Shown here in pieces: positions 1 to 8,233 of a stretch of DNA of 64,000 bases. The stretch spans positions 28,412 to 92,411 of the forward strand of contig SSEV01000021.1 of assembly GCA_008015095.1 (NCBI GenBank), given 5' to 3'. The translations under genes and the position numbers were made by a program. Under the pieces are notes generated by a model. The model was not told the origin of the DNA, searched no databases, and was given only the letters and a program-made list of their open reading frames with translations. Source of the DNA: Lysobacteraceae bacterium (GTDB taxonomy: Bacteria > Pseudomonadota > Gammaproteobacteria > Xanthomonadales > Xanthomonadaceae). Position 1 is the stretch's first letter. Each line of letters opens with the position of its first letter.

Positions 1-642
1 ACCACCGTCAACAATCTCGCCACGCAGAAGCCGTTATGGTGGTTCGAACAGAATCTGATCCACACGGTGCCGGCGAATCTGCCTGGGCGCGGCCGTCAGG
101 TCTATCCGGGATTCCTGCAGCACATGGGATTCATCGCGATGAATCCCGAACGCCATGTGGCCTCGCATTGGGATTTCTATCAGGATCTGGTCAAAGGCGA
201 TCTCGACGACGCCGAGGCGCATCGGCGCTTCTATGACGAGTACAACGCCGTACTCGATATGCCGGCGGAGTATTACCTCGATACCGTGCGCGTGGTCTTC
301 CAGGAGCATCTGCTGCCGCGCGGCCTTTGGAAAGTGGCTGGAGAAACGGTGAATCCCGCCGCGATCCGCGACACTGCGCTGCTGACCATCGAAGGCGAGC
401 TGGACGACATCTCGGGCGCCGGGCAGACCCGCGCCGCGCACAAACTCTGCACCGGTATTCCGCAGGGGCATCGCGCGCATCTCACCGCGGAGGGCGCTGG
501 CCATTACGGCATCTTCAGCGGCCGCCGCTGGCGCGACCAGGTCTACCCGCAGGTTCGGGAATTCATCGCCCGACATTCGACAGCACCGTCATCGAGCGCA
601 CGCAGACAACCGAGTGGTCGCGGGCGCCGCCGCAACGCCTGA
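1..642 (+). CDS. Intracellular polyhydroxyalkanoate depolymerase, C-terminal part (5' end outside window)
   Basis: The reading frame is open from base 1, so the gene starts upstream; the GTG at 67 shown in the ORF track is internal. The visible part matches the C-terminal domain of intracellular PHB/PHA depolymerases, which hydrolyse storage polyester in the cytoplasm. The alpha/beta-hydrolase acid and histidine are likely in 'EGELDDISG' and 'GAGHYGIFSG', the latter a hallmark of this family. The nucleophile serine lies outside the window. The last 25 or so residues are a low-complexity Ser/Arg tail. The family assignment is from recall of the conserved motifs; which depolymerase subtype it is cannot be decided here. 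Confidence 0.85.
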   Translation, partial: TTVNNLATQKPLWWFEQNLIHTVPANLPGRGRQVYPGFLQHMGFIAMNPERHVASHWDFYQDLVKGDLDDAEAHRRFYDEYNAVLDMPAEYYLDTVRVVFQEHLLPRGLWKVAGETVNPAAIRDTALLTIEGELDDISGAGQTRAAHKLCTGIPQGHRAHLTAEGAGHYGIFSGRRWRDQVYPQVREFIARHSTAPSSSARRQPSGRGRRRNA

Positions 643-883
643 GCGCCAATCCCTCTCAGCGTGTTTGCTCGCACTGAGGCAGGCCGGGTCACGTCTCGGC
701 CTCACGCGAGCCATGGGATGTGGCCCTGACCGTCCGATCAGCCGCTTTCGCGATCCCGATCGCCTGCGGCGAGCGGACCGCACCGCCGGTCGGCTGGACG
801 ACGGCCAAAGGGCTACCGGGCTTGACGCGGCGACAGCGACAAGGCGAAAGTCGGCCGATCAACCGATCGTGACGCCAACCCCC

Positions 884-1534
884 ATGGCTTCCCGCTTTTT
901 CCCGCTCGCAGCCTTGACGATGCTCACCGCCATGATGACCAGTTGCCAAAGCGCCACCTCTACAGGAGGCAGAATGGACCCCGTTCCGGACACCTTGCCC
1001 GTCCCGGAGATCAAAGTCAGCCCGAATCCCGCACCGAAGCGCTCCTATGCGCTCACGCTGCGCTTTGCCGGGCTTCCCGCCGCCATCAACCAAGTGACGG
1101 TGTACGCCGACTACGACGTCGAGAACATCGACTGCGTCCCGCTGGACTACACGAAAGCGGTCGGCGGCATACGGCTCCCGCCCGAGCATCGTCTCGAATT
1201 GAGCCTGCATCGCGTCGACGAGAACACCTACACCGCCACGGTGCATGAGGACGCGCTGCAGGACGAGGATTATTACGGCTTGGGCGTGTGCCAATGGGCG
1301 CTGGCCGGCGCAACCGTGCACTTCAGCTCGCCGACCACGCAGTTCATCAGCGGGATCAACGCTGACGAGCTTGCCGCCGAACAGGAAACCACCGACCACT
1401 ATCTGGCTCGGGACTTCAACCAGAAGCCCGCTTTGCTGGATTTCGTCTTCGGCAAGGACTCGGCTGATTACTATCTTGCGAACCTCGGTCCGCAGTTCAC
1501 TCTGAATATCAAGGCCAACAGGGAGGCCCAATGA
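884..1534 (+). CDS. Lipoprotein, probable immunity protein (X-Tfi type) for the adjacent lipase effector
   Basis: A 216-residue protein starting at the ATG giving 'MASRFFPLAAL'; the longer ORF start at 614 would bury the signal peptide. The N-terminus is a lipoprotein signal with lipobox-like 'MMTSC', placing the mature protein in the periplasm. The body is not a family I recognise. Its stop overlaps the start of the lipase gene by ATGA, so the two are translationally coupled. In Xanthomonadales, antibacterial type IV effectors with an XVIPCD are commonly paired with a small secreted or lipidated immunity protein encoded directly beside them. The immunity role is inferred from lipidation plus this gene order, not from similarity. 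Confidence 0.7.
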   Translation: MASRFFPLAALTMLTAMMTSCQSATSTGGRMDPVPDTLPVPEIKVSPNPAPKRSYALTLRFAGLPAAINQVTVYADYDVENIDCVPLDYTKAVGGIRLPPEHRLELSLHRVDENTYTATVHEDALQDEDYYGLGVCQWALAGATVHFSSPTTQFISGINADELAAEQETTDHYLARDFNQKPALLDFVFGKDSADYYLANLGPQFTLNIKANREAQ

Positions 1535-2814
1535 CGATCAGCAGTCGCGACTACGCCGCACTGAGCGAGCATTCGTACCGGCATCCGCAGACCCCGCCGC
1601 GTAACGAAGTCGAGATCAATGGCGTCTCCTACACGGTCCTTGCCAATAGCGATCGACCCAGCGGCTACCAGGGCACGATCTATCAGCGCAACGATACCGG
1701 CGAGATCATCGTCGCCCATCGTGGGACCGAGCCGAATCGCGGCCTGCGCGAGGCCTATCGCGACTTGGTCAGCACCGACGCCACCATGGTGACGCACCGG
1801 GTCAACCAGCAATCTGCCGACGCGATTGCCCTGACCCAGCGTGCGGTCGACATCGCACGCGAACAGGCCGCGGAGCGCGGTGGTCAGGCGCCGCAGGTCA
1901 CCGTGACCGGCCATTCGCTGGGCGGCACGCTGGCGCAGATCACCGCGAACCGGTTCGGCCTGCAAGGCGAAACCTTCAACGCTTACGGCGCCGCCTCGCT
2001 GCGCGGTAACGTGCCGGAAGGCGGCAACAGCGTCATCAACCATGTCCGCGCCACCGACGTCGTCAGCGCCGGCTCCGCGCATTTCGGCCAGGTTCGGGTC
2101 TACGCCACCCAGGAAGACATCACGGCGCTACAGAATGCCGGTTATCGCAATGACCGCTCCGGTTGGGATCTGCGTAATCCGCTCAGCGTCGCCGGCAGCC
2201 GTGGGCTGCCCGCGCACGAGCTGGGGCCGTTCATCCGCGAAGGCGGCGGCGGCCCGTTGATGACCCCGGAGAACCAGCGCCGTGCCGAACAGTTCGATCC
2301 GATGATCGACAAGTTCCGTAACGACGTCGAGGCCATCCGCACCGGCATCAGCGCCGGCAGCCAAGGTTTCCGCGATGGCATCAATATCATGCGCGGCCGT
2401 TGGGACCGCCTGTTCACCGACCGCATGGATCGGGCTGACATCGGTGACGGTTCGATCATCAGCGACAACCCGATGGTCGGACAGACCTATGCCGCGCTGG
2501 CGCGCAGCGGCAACACGGGCCTGCAGAATGCGGACGCGAAGACGGTGGCCGGAATCGTGTCCAGCGCGCAGCAGGGCGGTTTGAACGAAATCAACTTCAT
2601 CGCCGAGCGCAACGGCACCGCCTACGCGATACAAGGCCGCTCGCCGGATGATCCAGGCGCGCGGGTCGTGCCGGTCAATCTCGCCGCGGCCCAAGTACAG
2701 CCATTGGCCGAGAGCTCGCGCATGGCGATGGACACTCCGCAGGGGCAGCCCGAAGTCGCCATGGCCCGTCGCGAGCAGCAACCGGATCAGCAGACGGCAG
2801 GAATGTCCCGCTGA
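1531..2814 (+). CDS. Class 3 lipase with XVIPCD-like C-terminus, probable T4SS antibacterial effector (X-Tfe)
   Basis: 427 residues. The N-terminal half is an alpha/beta-hydrolase of the class 3 lipase type: 'AHRGTEPN' near residue 62, nucleophile elbow 'TVTGHSLGGT' with Ser129, and candidate acid Asp176 ('ATDVVS') and His229 ('LPAHELGPF'). No signal peptide is seen. Residues about 310-400 resemble the XVIPCD: 'GLNEINFIAERNGTAYAIQG' followed by 'DDPGARVVPVN' and 'QPLAESS', then a Gln-rich tail, the order seen in Xanthomonas VirD4-interacting effectors. The likely job is hydrolysis of target-cell membrane lipids after type IV delivery, with the upstream lipoprotein protecting the producer. The lipase call is strong; the effector call rests on the C-terminal motif and gene pair. 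Confidence 0.8.
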   Translation: MTISSRDYAALSEHSYRHPQTPPRNEVEINGVSYTVLANSDRPSGYQGTIYQRNDTGEIIVAHRGTEPNRGLREAYRDLVSTDATMVTHRVNQQSADAIALTQRAVDIAREQAAERGGQAPQVTVTGHSLGGTLAQITANRFGLQGETFNAYGAASLRGNVPEGGNSVINHVRATDVVSAGSAHFGQVRVYATQEDITALQNAGYRNDRSGWDLRNPLSVAGSRGLPAHELGPFIREGGGGPLMTPENQRRAEQFDPMIDKFRNDVEAIRTGISAGSQGFRDGINIMRGRWDRLFTDRMDRADIGDGSIISDNPMVGQTYAALARSGNTGLQNADAKTVAGIVSSAQQGGLNEINFIAERNGTAYAIQGRSPDDPGARVVPVNLAAAQVQPLAESSRMAMDTPQGQPEVAMARREQQPDQQTAGMSR

Positions 2815-2854
2815 CACAGCGACATCTCCGCAATCCGCGTTTCTCGAACGCCAA

Positions 2855-2887
2855 ACGCCGACGATCTCGCGATCGTCGGTGTTTTTT
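2855..2887 (+). terminator. Rho-independent terminator after the lipase gene
   Basis: Inverted repeat 'ccgacgatc'/'gatcgtcgg' with a 4-base loop, followed by 'tgtttttt', 41 bases after the lipase stop codon. Confidence 0.85.
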
Positions 2888-3101
2888 ATGGCCACGCTGA
2901 GCAAATCCGTCTTGTATTTGTTCAGTGATCGCAAGCTCGGCGCAAGCCCGAACTCGCTGCCGCCGAATCGAACACTTGCATATTCGATTCCCGAGCGGCG
3001 CATTCCCTGTGTCGCGGCAACGCCGACTTTTCAGCGTTGCCTTATGTGCGGTTACGTGCGGACCGTCATTGCTACCGGCATGGATTTCCCGCATGTACCG
3101 C

Positions 3102-4043
3102 TCAGGAATACTGCGCCGTCTTGACCAGCAGATGCTTCGCAAGCTGGCCGTGCAGATAACCGATGCCGCGAGCCAAGTGCAAGGTCGCGAAGAGCAATGC
3201 CACACCGAGCACGAAGATCAGCAGCAGCATGAGGGGCCCGCCGAAGGGCACATTCGATATGCCGTCGACGAGGCCCAGCCAGATCCACCCGTCGAAGTCC
3301 GAACTGATTTCGGCGATCCCCAGCGCCACCAGGAAGGGCGAGGCCACGAATGACAACGACACACTGAGCAGGGTCACCGCCAGAGTGAAATAGATCACGC
3401 CCAAGGGCAGCATCAGCAGCATGTAGACCATCGAACTCCAGTTGCGCGGGTCGGTGAACATCTCGCCGATACGGCTCAACAGCGGCTTGCCGCGGCTGCT
3501 GTACAACGGACGCCTGGGCATGCGTTCGCCGAGCATGGTCTCCACGATCCGGCCTTCGAGCAGCGAAAACATCCGCACCGAACCGAAGAACAGGATCACG
3601 AACGGAATGCCGATGATGAGGATGCCGAGCCCGAGCGAGAGCGAAATACCGGTCACCGCCCAGGTGAAATAGAACACCCCGGTCGCCAGCGACAGCAACA
3701 TATAGAACAGCGCCGCGTAGGTGCGCGGTTCGGCGATCACGCCGAAGAAACGACCGACTATCGAGCGTGACGACTTTGCCGGCGGCGTCCGTAGCGCGCT
3801 TTGCACCTTGGCCTCGGTGTCACGATAGATCTCGGCGACCTCGTCCGGCGCGCCGTAGCTCGTCGCCACCTGTGCGATGATCTCAGCCTCGTTTTTGCCC
3901 GGATTCTCGGCAAGTTCGGAACGCAGATATTCCTCTGCGTCATATAGCGCGTCCTGGATCAGCGCGGGATCTGCCCCGGCCAGCGAACGCCGCAGGTGTT
4001 CGAGGTATTCGGGAATATTGGTCGGCAAGGCGCGGTCGTTCAT
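3102..4043 (-). CDS. HAAS-type sensor/membrane protein (DUF1700-like) under PadR control
   Basis: The start at 4043 gives 'MNDRALPTNIPEYLEH' with a GAGGGG ribosome site eight bases upstream; the longer ORF start is not needed. Residues 1-75 are a soluble helical module with 'ALYDAEEYLRSELAENPG' typical of HAAS/DUF1700 domains. After that come two internally similar blocks, each with a membrane pair ('FYMLLSLATGVFYFTWAVTG' and 'VYMLLMLPLGVIYFTLAVTL'), so the membrane part looks duplicated. A last membrane helix lies near the C-terminus. The gene overlaps the PadR regulator gene by ATGA. In this widespread arrangement the regulator and the HAAS protein respond to envelope stress or ligands; the signal here is unknown. 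Confidence 0.8.
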   Translation of the reverse strand: MNDRALPTNIPEYLEHLRRSLAGADPALIQDALYDAEEYLRSELAENPGKNEAEIIAQVATSYGAPDEVAEIYRDTEAKVQSALRTPPAKSSRSIVGRFFGVIAEPRTYAALFYMLLSLATGVFYFTWAVTGISLSLGLGILIIGIPFVILFFGSVRMFSLLEGRIVETMLGERMPRRPLYSSRGKPLLSRIGEMFTDPRNWSSMVYMLLMLPLGVIYFTLAVTLLSVSLSFVASPFLVALGIAEISSDFDGWIWLGLVDGISNVPFGGPLMLLLIFVLGVALLFATLHLARGIGYLHGQLAKHLLVKTAQYS

Positions 4044-4426
4044 GGATGTTCCCCTCTCAAAACGGAATCGACGGAATCTCGTGTGGCGCACCAGGCGGTC
4101 GTCCAGGTCTGCAACGTGGTCCGTCCGGATGCGGTGATCTGGTAATAGCGGCGCGGTGGGCCGCTGATCGACGGTTCGATCTGGCTCTCCAACAATCCCG
4201 CGGCCTCCAGATTCCGTAGCACCGGATACAACGCACTCTGCTTGCCGCTGAGCACGCCGTCCCCATGGCGTTCGAGGCTCTTGGCGATCTGATAGCCGTA
4301 CATCGGCGCATCCGTCGCCCCTAACACGCCCATCAGCGCCAGTGAAACCGTGCCGGCGGAAAGCTCTTTCTGGAATTTCCGCAGTTGGCTCTCGACCACA
4401 TCGTCCGGGACAAGTGTCTCGTTCAT
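4040..4426 (-). CDS. PadR family transcriptional regulator
   Basis: 128 residues from the ATG at 4426, which has AAGGGG seven bases upstream; the GTG two codons earlier is less well placed. The winged-helix core is visible as 'MYGYQIAKSLE', 'QSALYPVLRNLEAAGLLES' and 'PPRRYYQITASGR', the standard PadR sequence. It probably represses its own operon, which includes the HAAS membrane protein, by binding the inverted repeats just upstream. The operon promoter must lie in the AT-rich stretch from about 4430 to 4510. The effector molecule is not known. Confidence 0.9.
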   Translation of the reverse strand: MNETLVPDDVVESQLRKFQKELSAGTVSLALMGVLGATDAPMYGYQIAKSLERHGDGVLSGKQSALYPVLRNLEAAGLLESQIEPSISGPPRRYYQITASGRTTLQTWTTAWCATRDSVDSVLRGEHP

Positions 4427-4453
4427 GGCCACCCCTTGTTTGATTTACAGGTT

Positions 4454-4485
4454 GATTGATCTACCGAATATCTTGAAGATCAATC
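4454..4485 (-). promoter_or_regulatory. Inverted repeat, candidate PadR operator 1
   Basis: Perfect 9-base arms GATTGATCT/AGATCAATC separated by 14 bases, 28-59 bases upstream of the padR-like start codon, in a locally AT-rich segment. Operator function is inferred from position and symmetry. Confidence 0.5.
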
Positions 4486-4489
4486 TATT

Positions 4490-4510
4490 ATCAACTTAAC
4501 TATAGTTGAT
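4490..4510 (-). promoter_or_regulatory. Inverted repeat, candidate PadR operator 2
   Basis: Perfect 7-base arms ATCAACT/AGTTGAT separated by 7 bases. It shares the ATCAA core with the neighbouring dyad, which suggests two sites for one protein. Confidence 0.45.
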
Positions 4511-4688
4511 GTGCCGATCGTCACGCCCTGTCATTGGTCATGCTGTCCGTGAGCCGATCCCGAGCGGCCCCTCCTGCGCCTGGCCTTCCGCCGAGGCGCT
4601 ACCTGATGGCGGCCGCAGACTGGCCCGGTATGGATATCTCCGCCAGAATTGAGACCATCTCCGAAAGATAAAGAAAAGGACACCCACC

Positions 4689-5651
4689 GTGAGCCTGTGC
4701 CAGCGCCCCTGCGCCATCCTGCTGATCACCGCCCTGCTCGCCGGCACCGTCGTGGCGAATGCGCAGACCCCTGAGCCCGCCGCTAAACCTCGGACCATGC
4801 AGGACATCCTCGATGCCTCCAAACCCGCCGATTGGCGCAATCTCGATCCCGCACGCACCCTGTACATGGATATCGAAGCCGGGCGGGTGGTCATCGAACT
4901 GGCCCCGGACTTCGCGCCGGCGCATGTAGCCAATATCAAGGCCCTCGCCAAAGGCAAATATTGGGATGGACTGAGCATCAACCGCTCGCACGACAACTTC
5001 GTCGTGCAATGGGGCGATCCCGCAGAAGAAGAGGGCGCGCGCAAGGCACTGCCGAAAGGCGTAAAGAGCAAACTGCCCGCGGAGTTCACTCGCAGCAACA
5101 AAAACATCCCGTTCACGCCGCTGCCCGACGCCGACGGCTGGGCGCGTCAGGTCGGTTTCAGCGATGGCTTCCCGATCGGCCTGGATACCAGTGACGGCAC
5201 CGCATGGCTGGCGCATTGCTACGGCACAATTGGCGCCGGGCGCGACATCGCCGCCGACTCCAGCACCGGCGCCGAACTTTACGTGGTCATCGGCCAATCG
5301 CCCCGGCAACTCGATCGCAACATCACCACCATCGGTCGCGTGGTGCAGGGGATGGAACTGCTCAGCGTGTTGCCGCGTGGAGCCGGCCCGCTGGGCTTCT
5401 ACGAAAAAGCCGAACAGCGCGTCGCGATCAAATCGATCCGCCTCGCCGCCGATCTCAAACCCGCCGAACGCCTGAAACTACAGGTGCTGCGCACCGATAC
5501 GCCCCTGTTCACCGAGCTGGTCGAGGCGCGCCGCAATCGTCGCGACGATTTTTACAAACGCCCGGCCGGCCACATCGATCTGTGCAATGTGCCGTTGCCG
5601 GTGCGTACCGCGCCCGAACCTGCGAAACCCGCCGCGAAGCCCAAACGCTGA
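4689..5651 (+). CDS. Periplasmic cyclophilin-type peptidyl-prolyl cis-trans isomerase
   Basis: 320 residues from a GTG with AAGGA nine bases upstream. The first 25 residues are a signal peptide ending 'VVANAQ'. The cyclophilin fold follows: '[26 protein letters not shown]', then '[15 protein letters not shown]', where canonical enzymes have 'FHRVI..FMIQGGD', and '[30 protein letters not shown]'. The catalytic-loop phenylalanine/arginine pattern is partly changed ([15 protein letters not shown]), so activity is likely but not certain. It would help fold exported proteins. It is a single gene; the divergent PadR operon shares its upstream region. Confidence 0.85.
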   Translation: MSLCQRPCAILLITALLAGTVVANAQTPEPAAKPRTMQDILDASKPADWRNLDPARTLYMDIEAGRVVIELAPDFAPAHVANIKALAKGKYWDGLSINRSHDNFVVQWGDPAEEEGARKALPKGVKSKLPAEFTRSNKNIPFTPLPDADGWARQVGFSDGFPIGLDTSDGTAWLAHCYGTIGAGRDIAADSSTGAELYVVIGQSPRQLDRNITTIGRVVQGMELLSVLPRGAGPLGFYEKAEQRVAIKSIRLAADLKPAERLKLQVLRTDTPLFTELVEARRNRRDDFYKRPAGHIDLCNVPLPVRTAPEPAKPAAKPKR

Positions 5652-5821
5652 GGCTTGGACCAAAGCCGCGACGACCGGGAGGATTCCGACTCCCGGGCCC
5701 GTTCGCTCACTCTGCGCACTTCGCGGTGCGAGCGAACGAGCACTTACGACCAAAGGCGGATCGCGGCGTTCGCGCATGCCGACTACCATGACGTTTGCCG
5801 TCTGTTTTCCGGTCCGTCCGC

Positions 5822-6571
5822 ATGCGCCTGGCCCTGCTCGCCGATCTGCACGCCAATCGCGAAGCGACCGAAGCTTGCGTATCGAAACTGCGCAAACTCG
5901 GGTTCGACCGCATGGTGATTCTGGGCGATATCGTCGGCTATGGCGCGGACCCGGAGTGGACGGTCGATACCGCGCAGCGCATGGTCGCCGATGGCGCGAT
6001 CGCGGTGCACGGGAACCATGACGAGGCGATCTGGTCGCCTCGCGGCGACGACGCGCCGATGCACAGCCACGCCCAGGCCGCCGTGGCCTGGACACGGGAC
6101 CGCTTGTCCGCGTCGCAGGTGACGTTCCTATCGCAGCTGCCGGTATCGGTGGACGACGACGACCGCCTCTACGTGCACGCCAACGCATGGGCTCCGAAGC
6201 AATGGGGCTATGTCGCCAACGAACTGGCCGCGGCCAAAAGCATGGCCGCGACTGCTATGCGCGTCACTTTCTGCGGCCATGTCCACGAACCGGCGCTCTA
6301 TCACTCGCAATCCACCGGCGGCGCGCGTCATTTCTCGCCGACGCCGGGTATCGCCGTCCCGCTCATCGGAAGCAGACGCTGGCTCGCACTGCCGGGATCG
6401 GTTGGTCAGCCACGCGATGGCCATGCCGCCGCATGCTGCGCGCTGTACGACACGGCACGTCATGCGCTGACCCTGTTGCGCGTGGCCTACGACCACCATG
6501 CCGCAGCGCGCAAAATCACCCAAGCCGGTCTGCCGCAAGCGCTGGCGCAACGTCTGATCGAGGGCTGCTGA
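5822..6571 (+). CDS. Metallophosphoesterase, calcineurin-like
   Basis: The start at 5822 gives 'MRLALLADLHANREA'; the earlier TTG start in the track is unlikely. All metal-binding blocks are visible: 'ALLADLHAN', 'ILGDIVGYGADP', 'VHGNHDEAI' and 'FCGHVHEPALYH'. About 250 residues, no signal peptide, so cytoplasmic. Close relatives hydrolyse phosphoproteins, dinucleoside polyphosphates or phosphodiesters; the substrate cannot be read from sequence. Only one base separates its stop from the start of a Ser/Thr kinase fusion, so the two are cotranslated, which makes it a candidate phosphatase for kinase targets. Confidence 0.85.
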   Translation: MRLALLADLHANREATEACVSKLRKLGFDRMVILGDIVGYGADPEWTVDTAQRMVADGAIAVHGNHDEAIWSPRGDDAPMHSHAQAAVAWTRDRLSASQVTFLSQLPVSVDDDDRLYVHANAWAPKQWGYVANELAAAKSMAATAMRVTFCGHVHEPALYHSQSTGGARHFSPTPGIAVPLIGSRRWLALPGSVGQPRDGHAAACCALYDTARHALTLLRVAYDHHAAARKITQAGLPQALAQRLIEGC

Positions 6572-6572
6572 G

Positions 6573-7994
6573 ATGCCGGTCGCGCTTCGTCCCGGAATGA
6601 TGATCGACGGTTTTGAACTCATCGCGCCGCTGCATGAGGGCGGGATGGCCACGCTCTGGCGAGTCTCGCATCCGCAGCATGGCATGCCGCTGCTGATGAA
6701 GCTGGCGCGGATCGGTTACGGCGAAGCGGCGACCCAGATCGTCGGCTTCGAAGTCGAACGGATGATCCTGCCGCAGCTCACCGGCCCCTATGTCCCGAAA
6801 TTCATCGCTGCGGGCGACTACGAAGACCAGCCGTGGCTGGTGATGGAGCATCTTTCCGGAGAAACCTTGCGTCCGCTGCTTGAGCGCGCGCCCCTGCCGC
6901 CGACGCAGGTGGCCGAACTCGGCGCATTGGCCGCGGCCGCGATCCACCATCTGCACCAGCAGGACACGATTCACCTCGATATCAAGCCGAGCAATCTGCT
7001 GCGGAGGCCCGACGGCGAGATCGCCCTGATCGATTTCGGCCTGTCGCATCACGCGCATCTGCCAGATCTGCTGGCCGAACAGTTCCGCGTACCGATCGGC
7101 ACCGCGCCCTATATCGCACCGGAACAGGTGTTGGGACAGCGCGACGATCCACGCAGCGATCTGTTCGCGCTGGGCGTCACGCTCTATCACTTGGCGACCG
7201 GCGAGCGCCCGTTCGGCAATCCGGGCAGCCCCGCCGGCCTGCGCCGTCGCTTGTATCGCGACCCGGTGCCGCCACGCGCCATTCGGCCCGAGATCCCACG
7301 CTGGTTGCAGGAGGTGGTGCTGCGCTGCCTCGAAGTGGACCCGGATGCACGCCACGCCACAGCCGCCCAGCTCGCACACGACCTGCAGCATCCCGATCAG
7401 GTGATGCTGACCGATCGCGCGGAGCGCAGCCATCGCGACGGCAGATTCACGGTGCTGCAACGCTGGTGGCGCAGCCTGGGCCGCGACCGCAATCCCCAGG
7501 CGTCCAAGCCCGCGACGCATCTGGACGAAGCGCCGCTGTTGATGGTGGCGATCGACCTCAAGCACGAGGATCGCGCCCTGTGCGAAGCGCTGCGCGGCAA
7601 TCTTAAACGCATCGTTTCGACCTTCCCGAAATCGCGGCTGGCCTGCGTCACCGTCATGCGCACCGCACGCATCGGCATGGACAGCAATCTCGACGCCGAA
7701 GGCCGCAATCGCCACGTGAAACGATTGATCGCGTTGCGCGACTGGGTCCGCCGGCTCGATCTCGACGAACATCGCATCACCGTGCACGTGCTCGAACACA
7801 GCGACCCTGCCCATGCATTGATCGACTACGCACGCGACAACGGCGTGGACCACCTGATCATGGGCGCCCGCGGCGTGACCGGCGTGCGCCGCATCCTCGG
7901 CAGCGTCTCCGCCCGCGTGGTCGCGGAAGCGCCGTGCACCGTGACCGTGGTACGCGCAGCCGAAGCGCAGGCGGCGGACACCGAGACGCCATAG
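6573..7994 (+). CDS. Ser/Thr protein kinase fused to a universal stress protein domain
   Basis: 473 residues. The kinase part (about 10-275) shows a loose glycine loop 'LHEGGMATLW', Lys43 in 'PLLMKLA', catalytic loop 'HLDIKPSNLL' (HLD in place of HRD, so a non-RD kinase), 'IDFG' at 153-156 and 'YIAPEQ'. Residues about 315-465 form a universal stress protein domain ending in 'LIMGARGVTGVRRILGSVSARVVAEAPCTVTVV', with the Gly-rich ATP-binding motif typical of USPs. The protein is cytoplasmic with no membrane helix. It follows the metallophosphoesterase gene by one base. The fusion suggests stress-linked phosphorylation; targets are unknown. Confidence 0.9.
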   Translation: MPVALRPGMMIDGFELIAPLHEGGMATLWRVSHPQHGMPLLMKLARIGYGEAATQIVGFEVERMILPQLTGPYVPKFIAAGDYEDQPWLVMEHLSGETLRPLLERAPLPPTQVAELGALAAAAIHHLHQQDTIHLDIKPSNLLRRPDGEIALIDFGLSHHAHLPDLLAEQFRVPIGTAPYIAPEQVLGQRDDPRSDLFALGVTLYHLATGERPFGNPGSPAGLRRRLYRDPVPPRAIRPEIPRWLQEVVLRCLEVDPDARHATAAQLAHDLQHPDQVMLTDRAERSHRDGRFTVLQRWWRSLGRDRNPQASKPATHLDEAPLLMVAIDLKHEDRALCEALRGNLKRIVSTFPKSRLACVTVMRTARIGMDSNLDAEGRNRHVKRLIALRDWVRRLDLDEHRITVHVLEHSDPAHALIDYARDNGVDHLIMGARGVTGVRRILGSVSARVVAEAPCTVTVVRAAEAQAADTETP

Positions 7995-8162
7995 AGCGCG
8001 TCCGCTGCAAGCATCATCCGCCCGCGCCCCGGCCGACGCCACGAAGGCTTCATGTGAATCGATCAAGTCCCAGGGCCTTGGCGTTTTCGAACATCAAAAA
8101 CAGCCCGATCGCCCGGATGGCGGGCAGGGCCCCATCCTGCGCCTGGCTGCGAAGCATCCGCC

Positions 8163-8193
8163 AAACAACAGGCCGCCCGGAGGCGGCCTGTTG
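8163..8193 (-). terminator. Hairpin after the TonB-dependent receptor gene
   Basis: Perfect 12-base arms 'caacaggccgcc'/'ggcggcctgttg' around 'cgga'. Read on the minus strand the stem is followed only by TTT, so the U-tract is weak. It lies about 40 bases beyond the receptor stop codon. Confidence 0.65.
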
Positions 8194-8233
8194 TGGTTCA
8201 AGCGAACGATAACCCGTTCGATGATCTCGCCGA

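Noticed and set aside
5701-5737. Hairpin gttcgctc/gagcgaac after the cyclophilin gene as a terminator
   Set aside because: Stem is present but there is no T-run, so I cannot claim termination.
6516-8066. 516-codon minus-strand ORF opposite the kinase gene
   Set aside because: Shadow of the kinase-USP gene; no domain or signal features.
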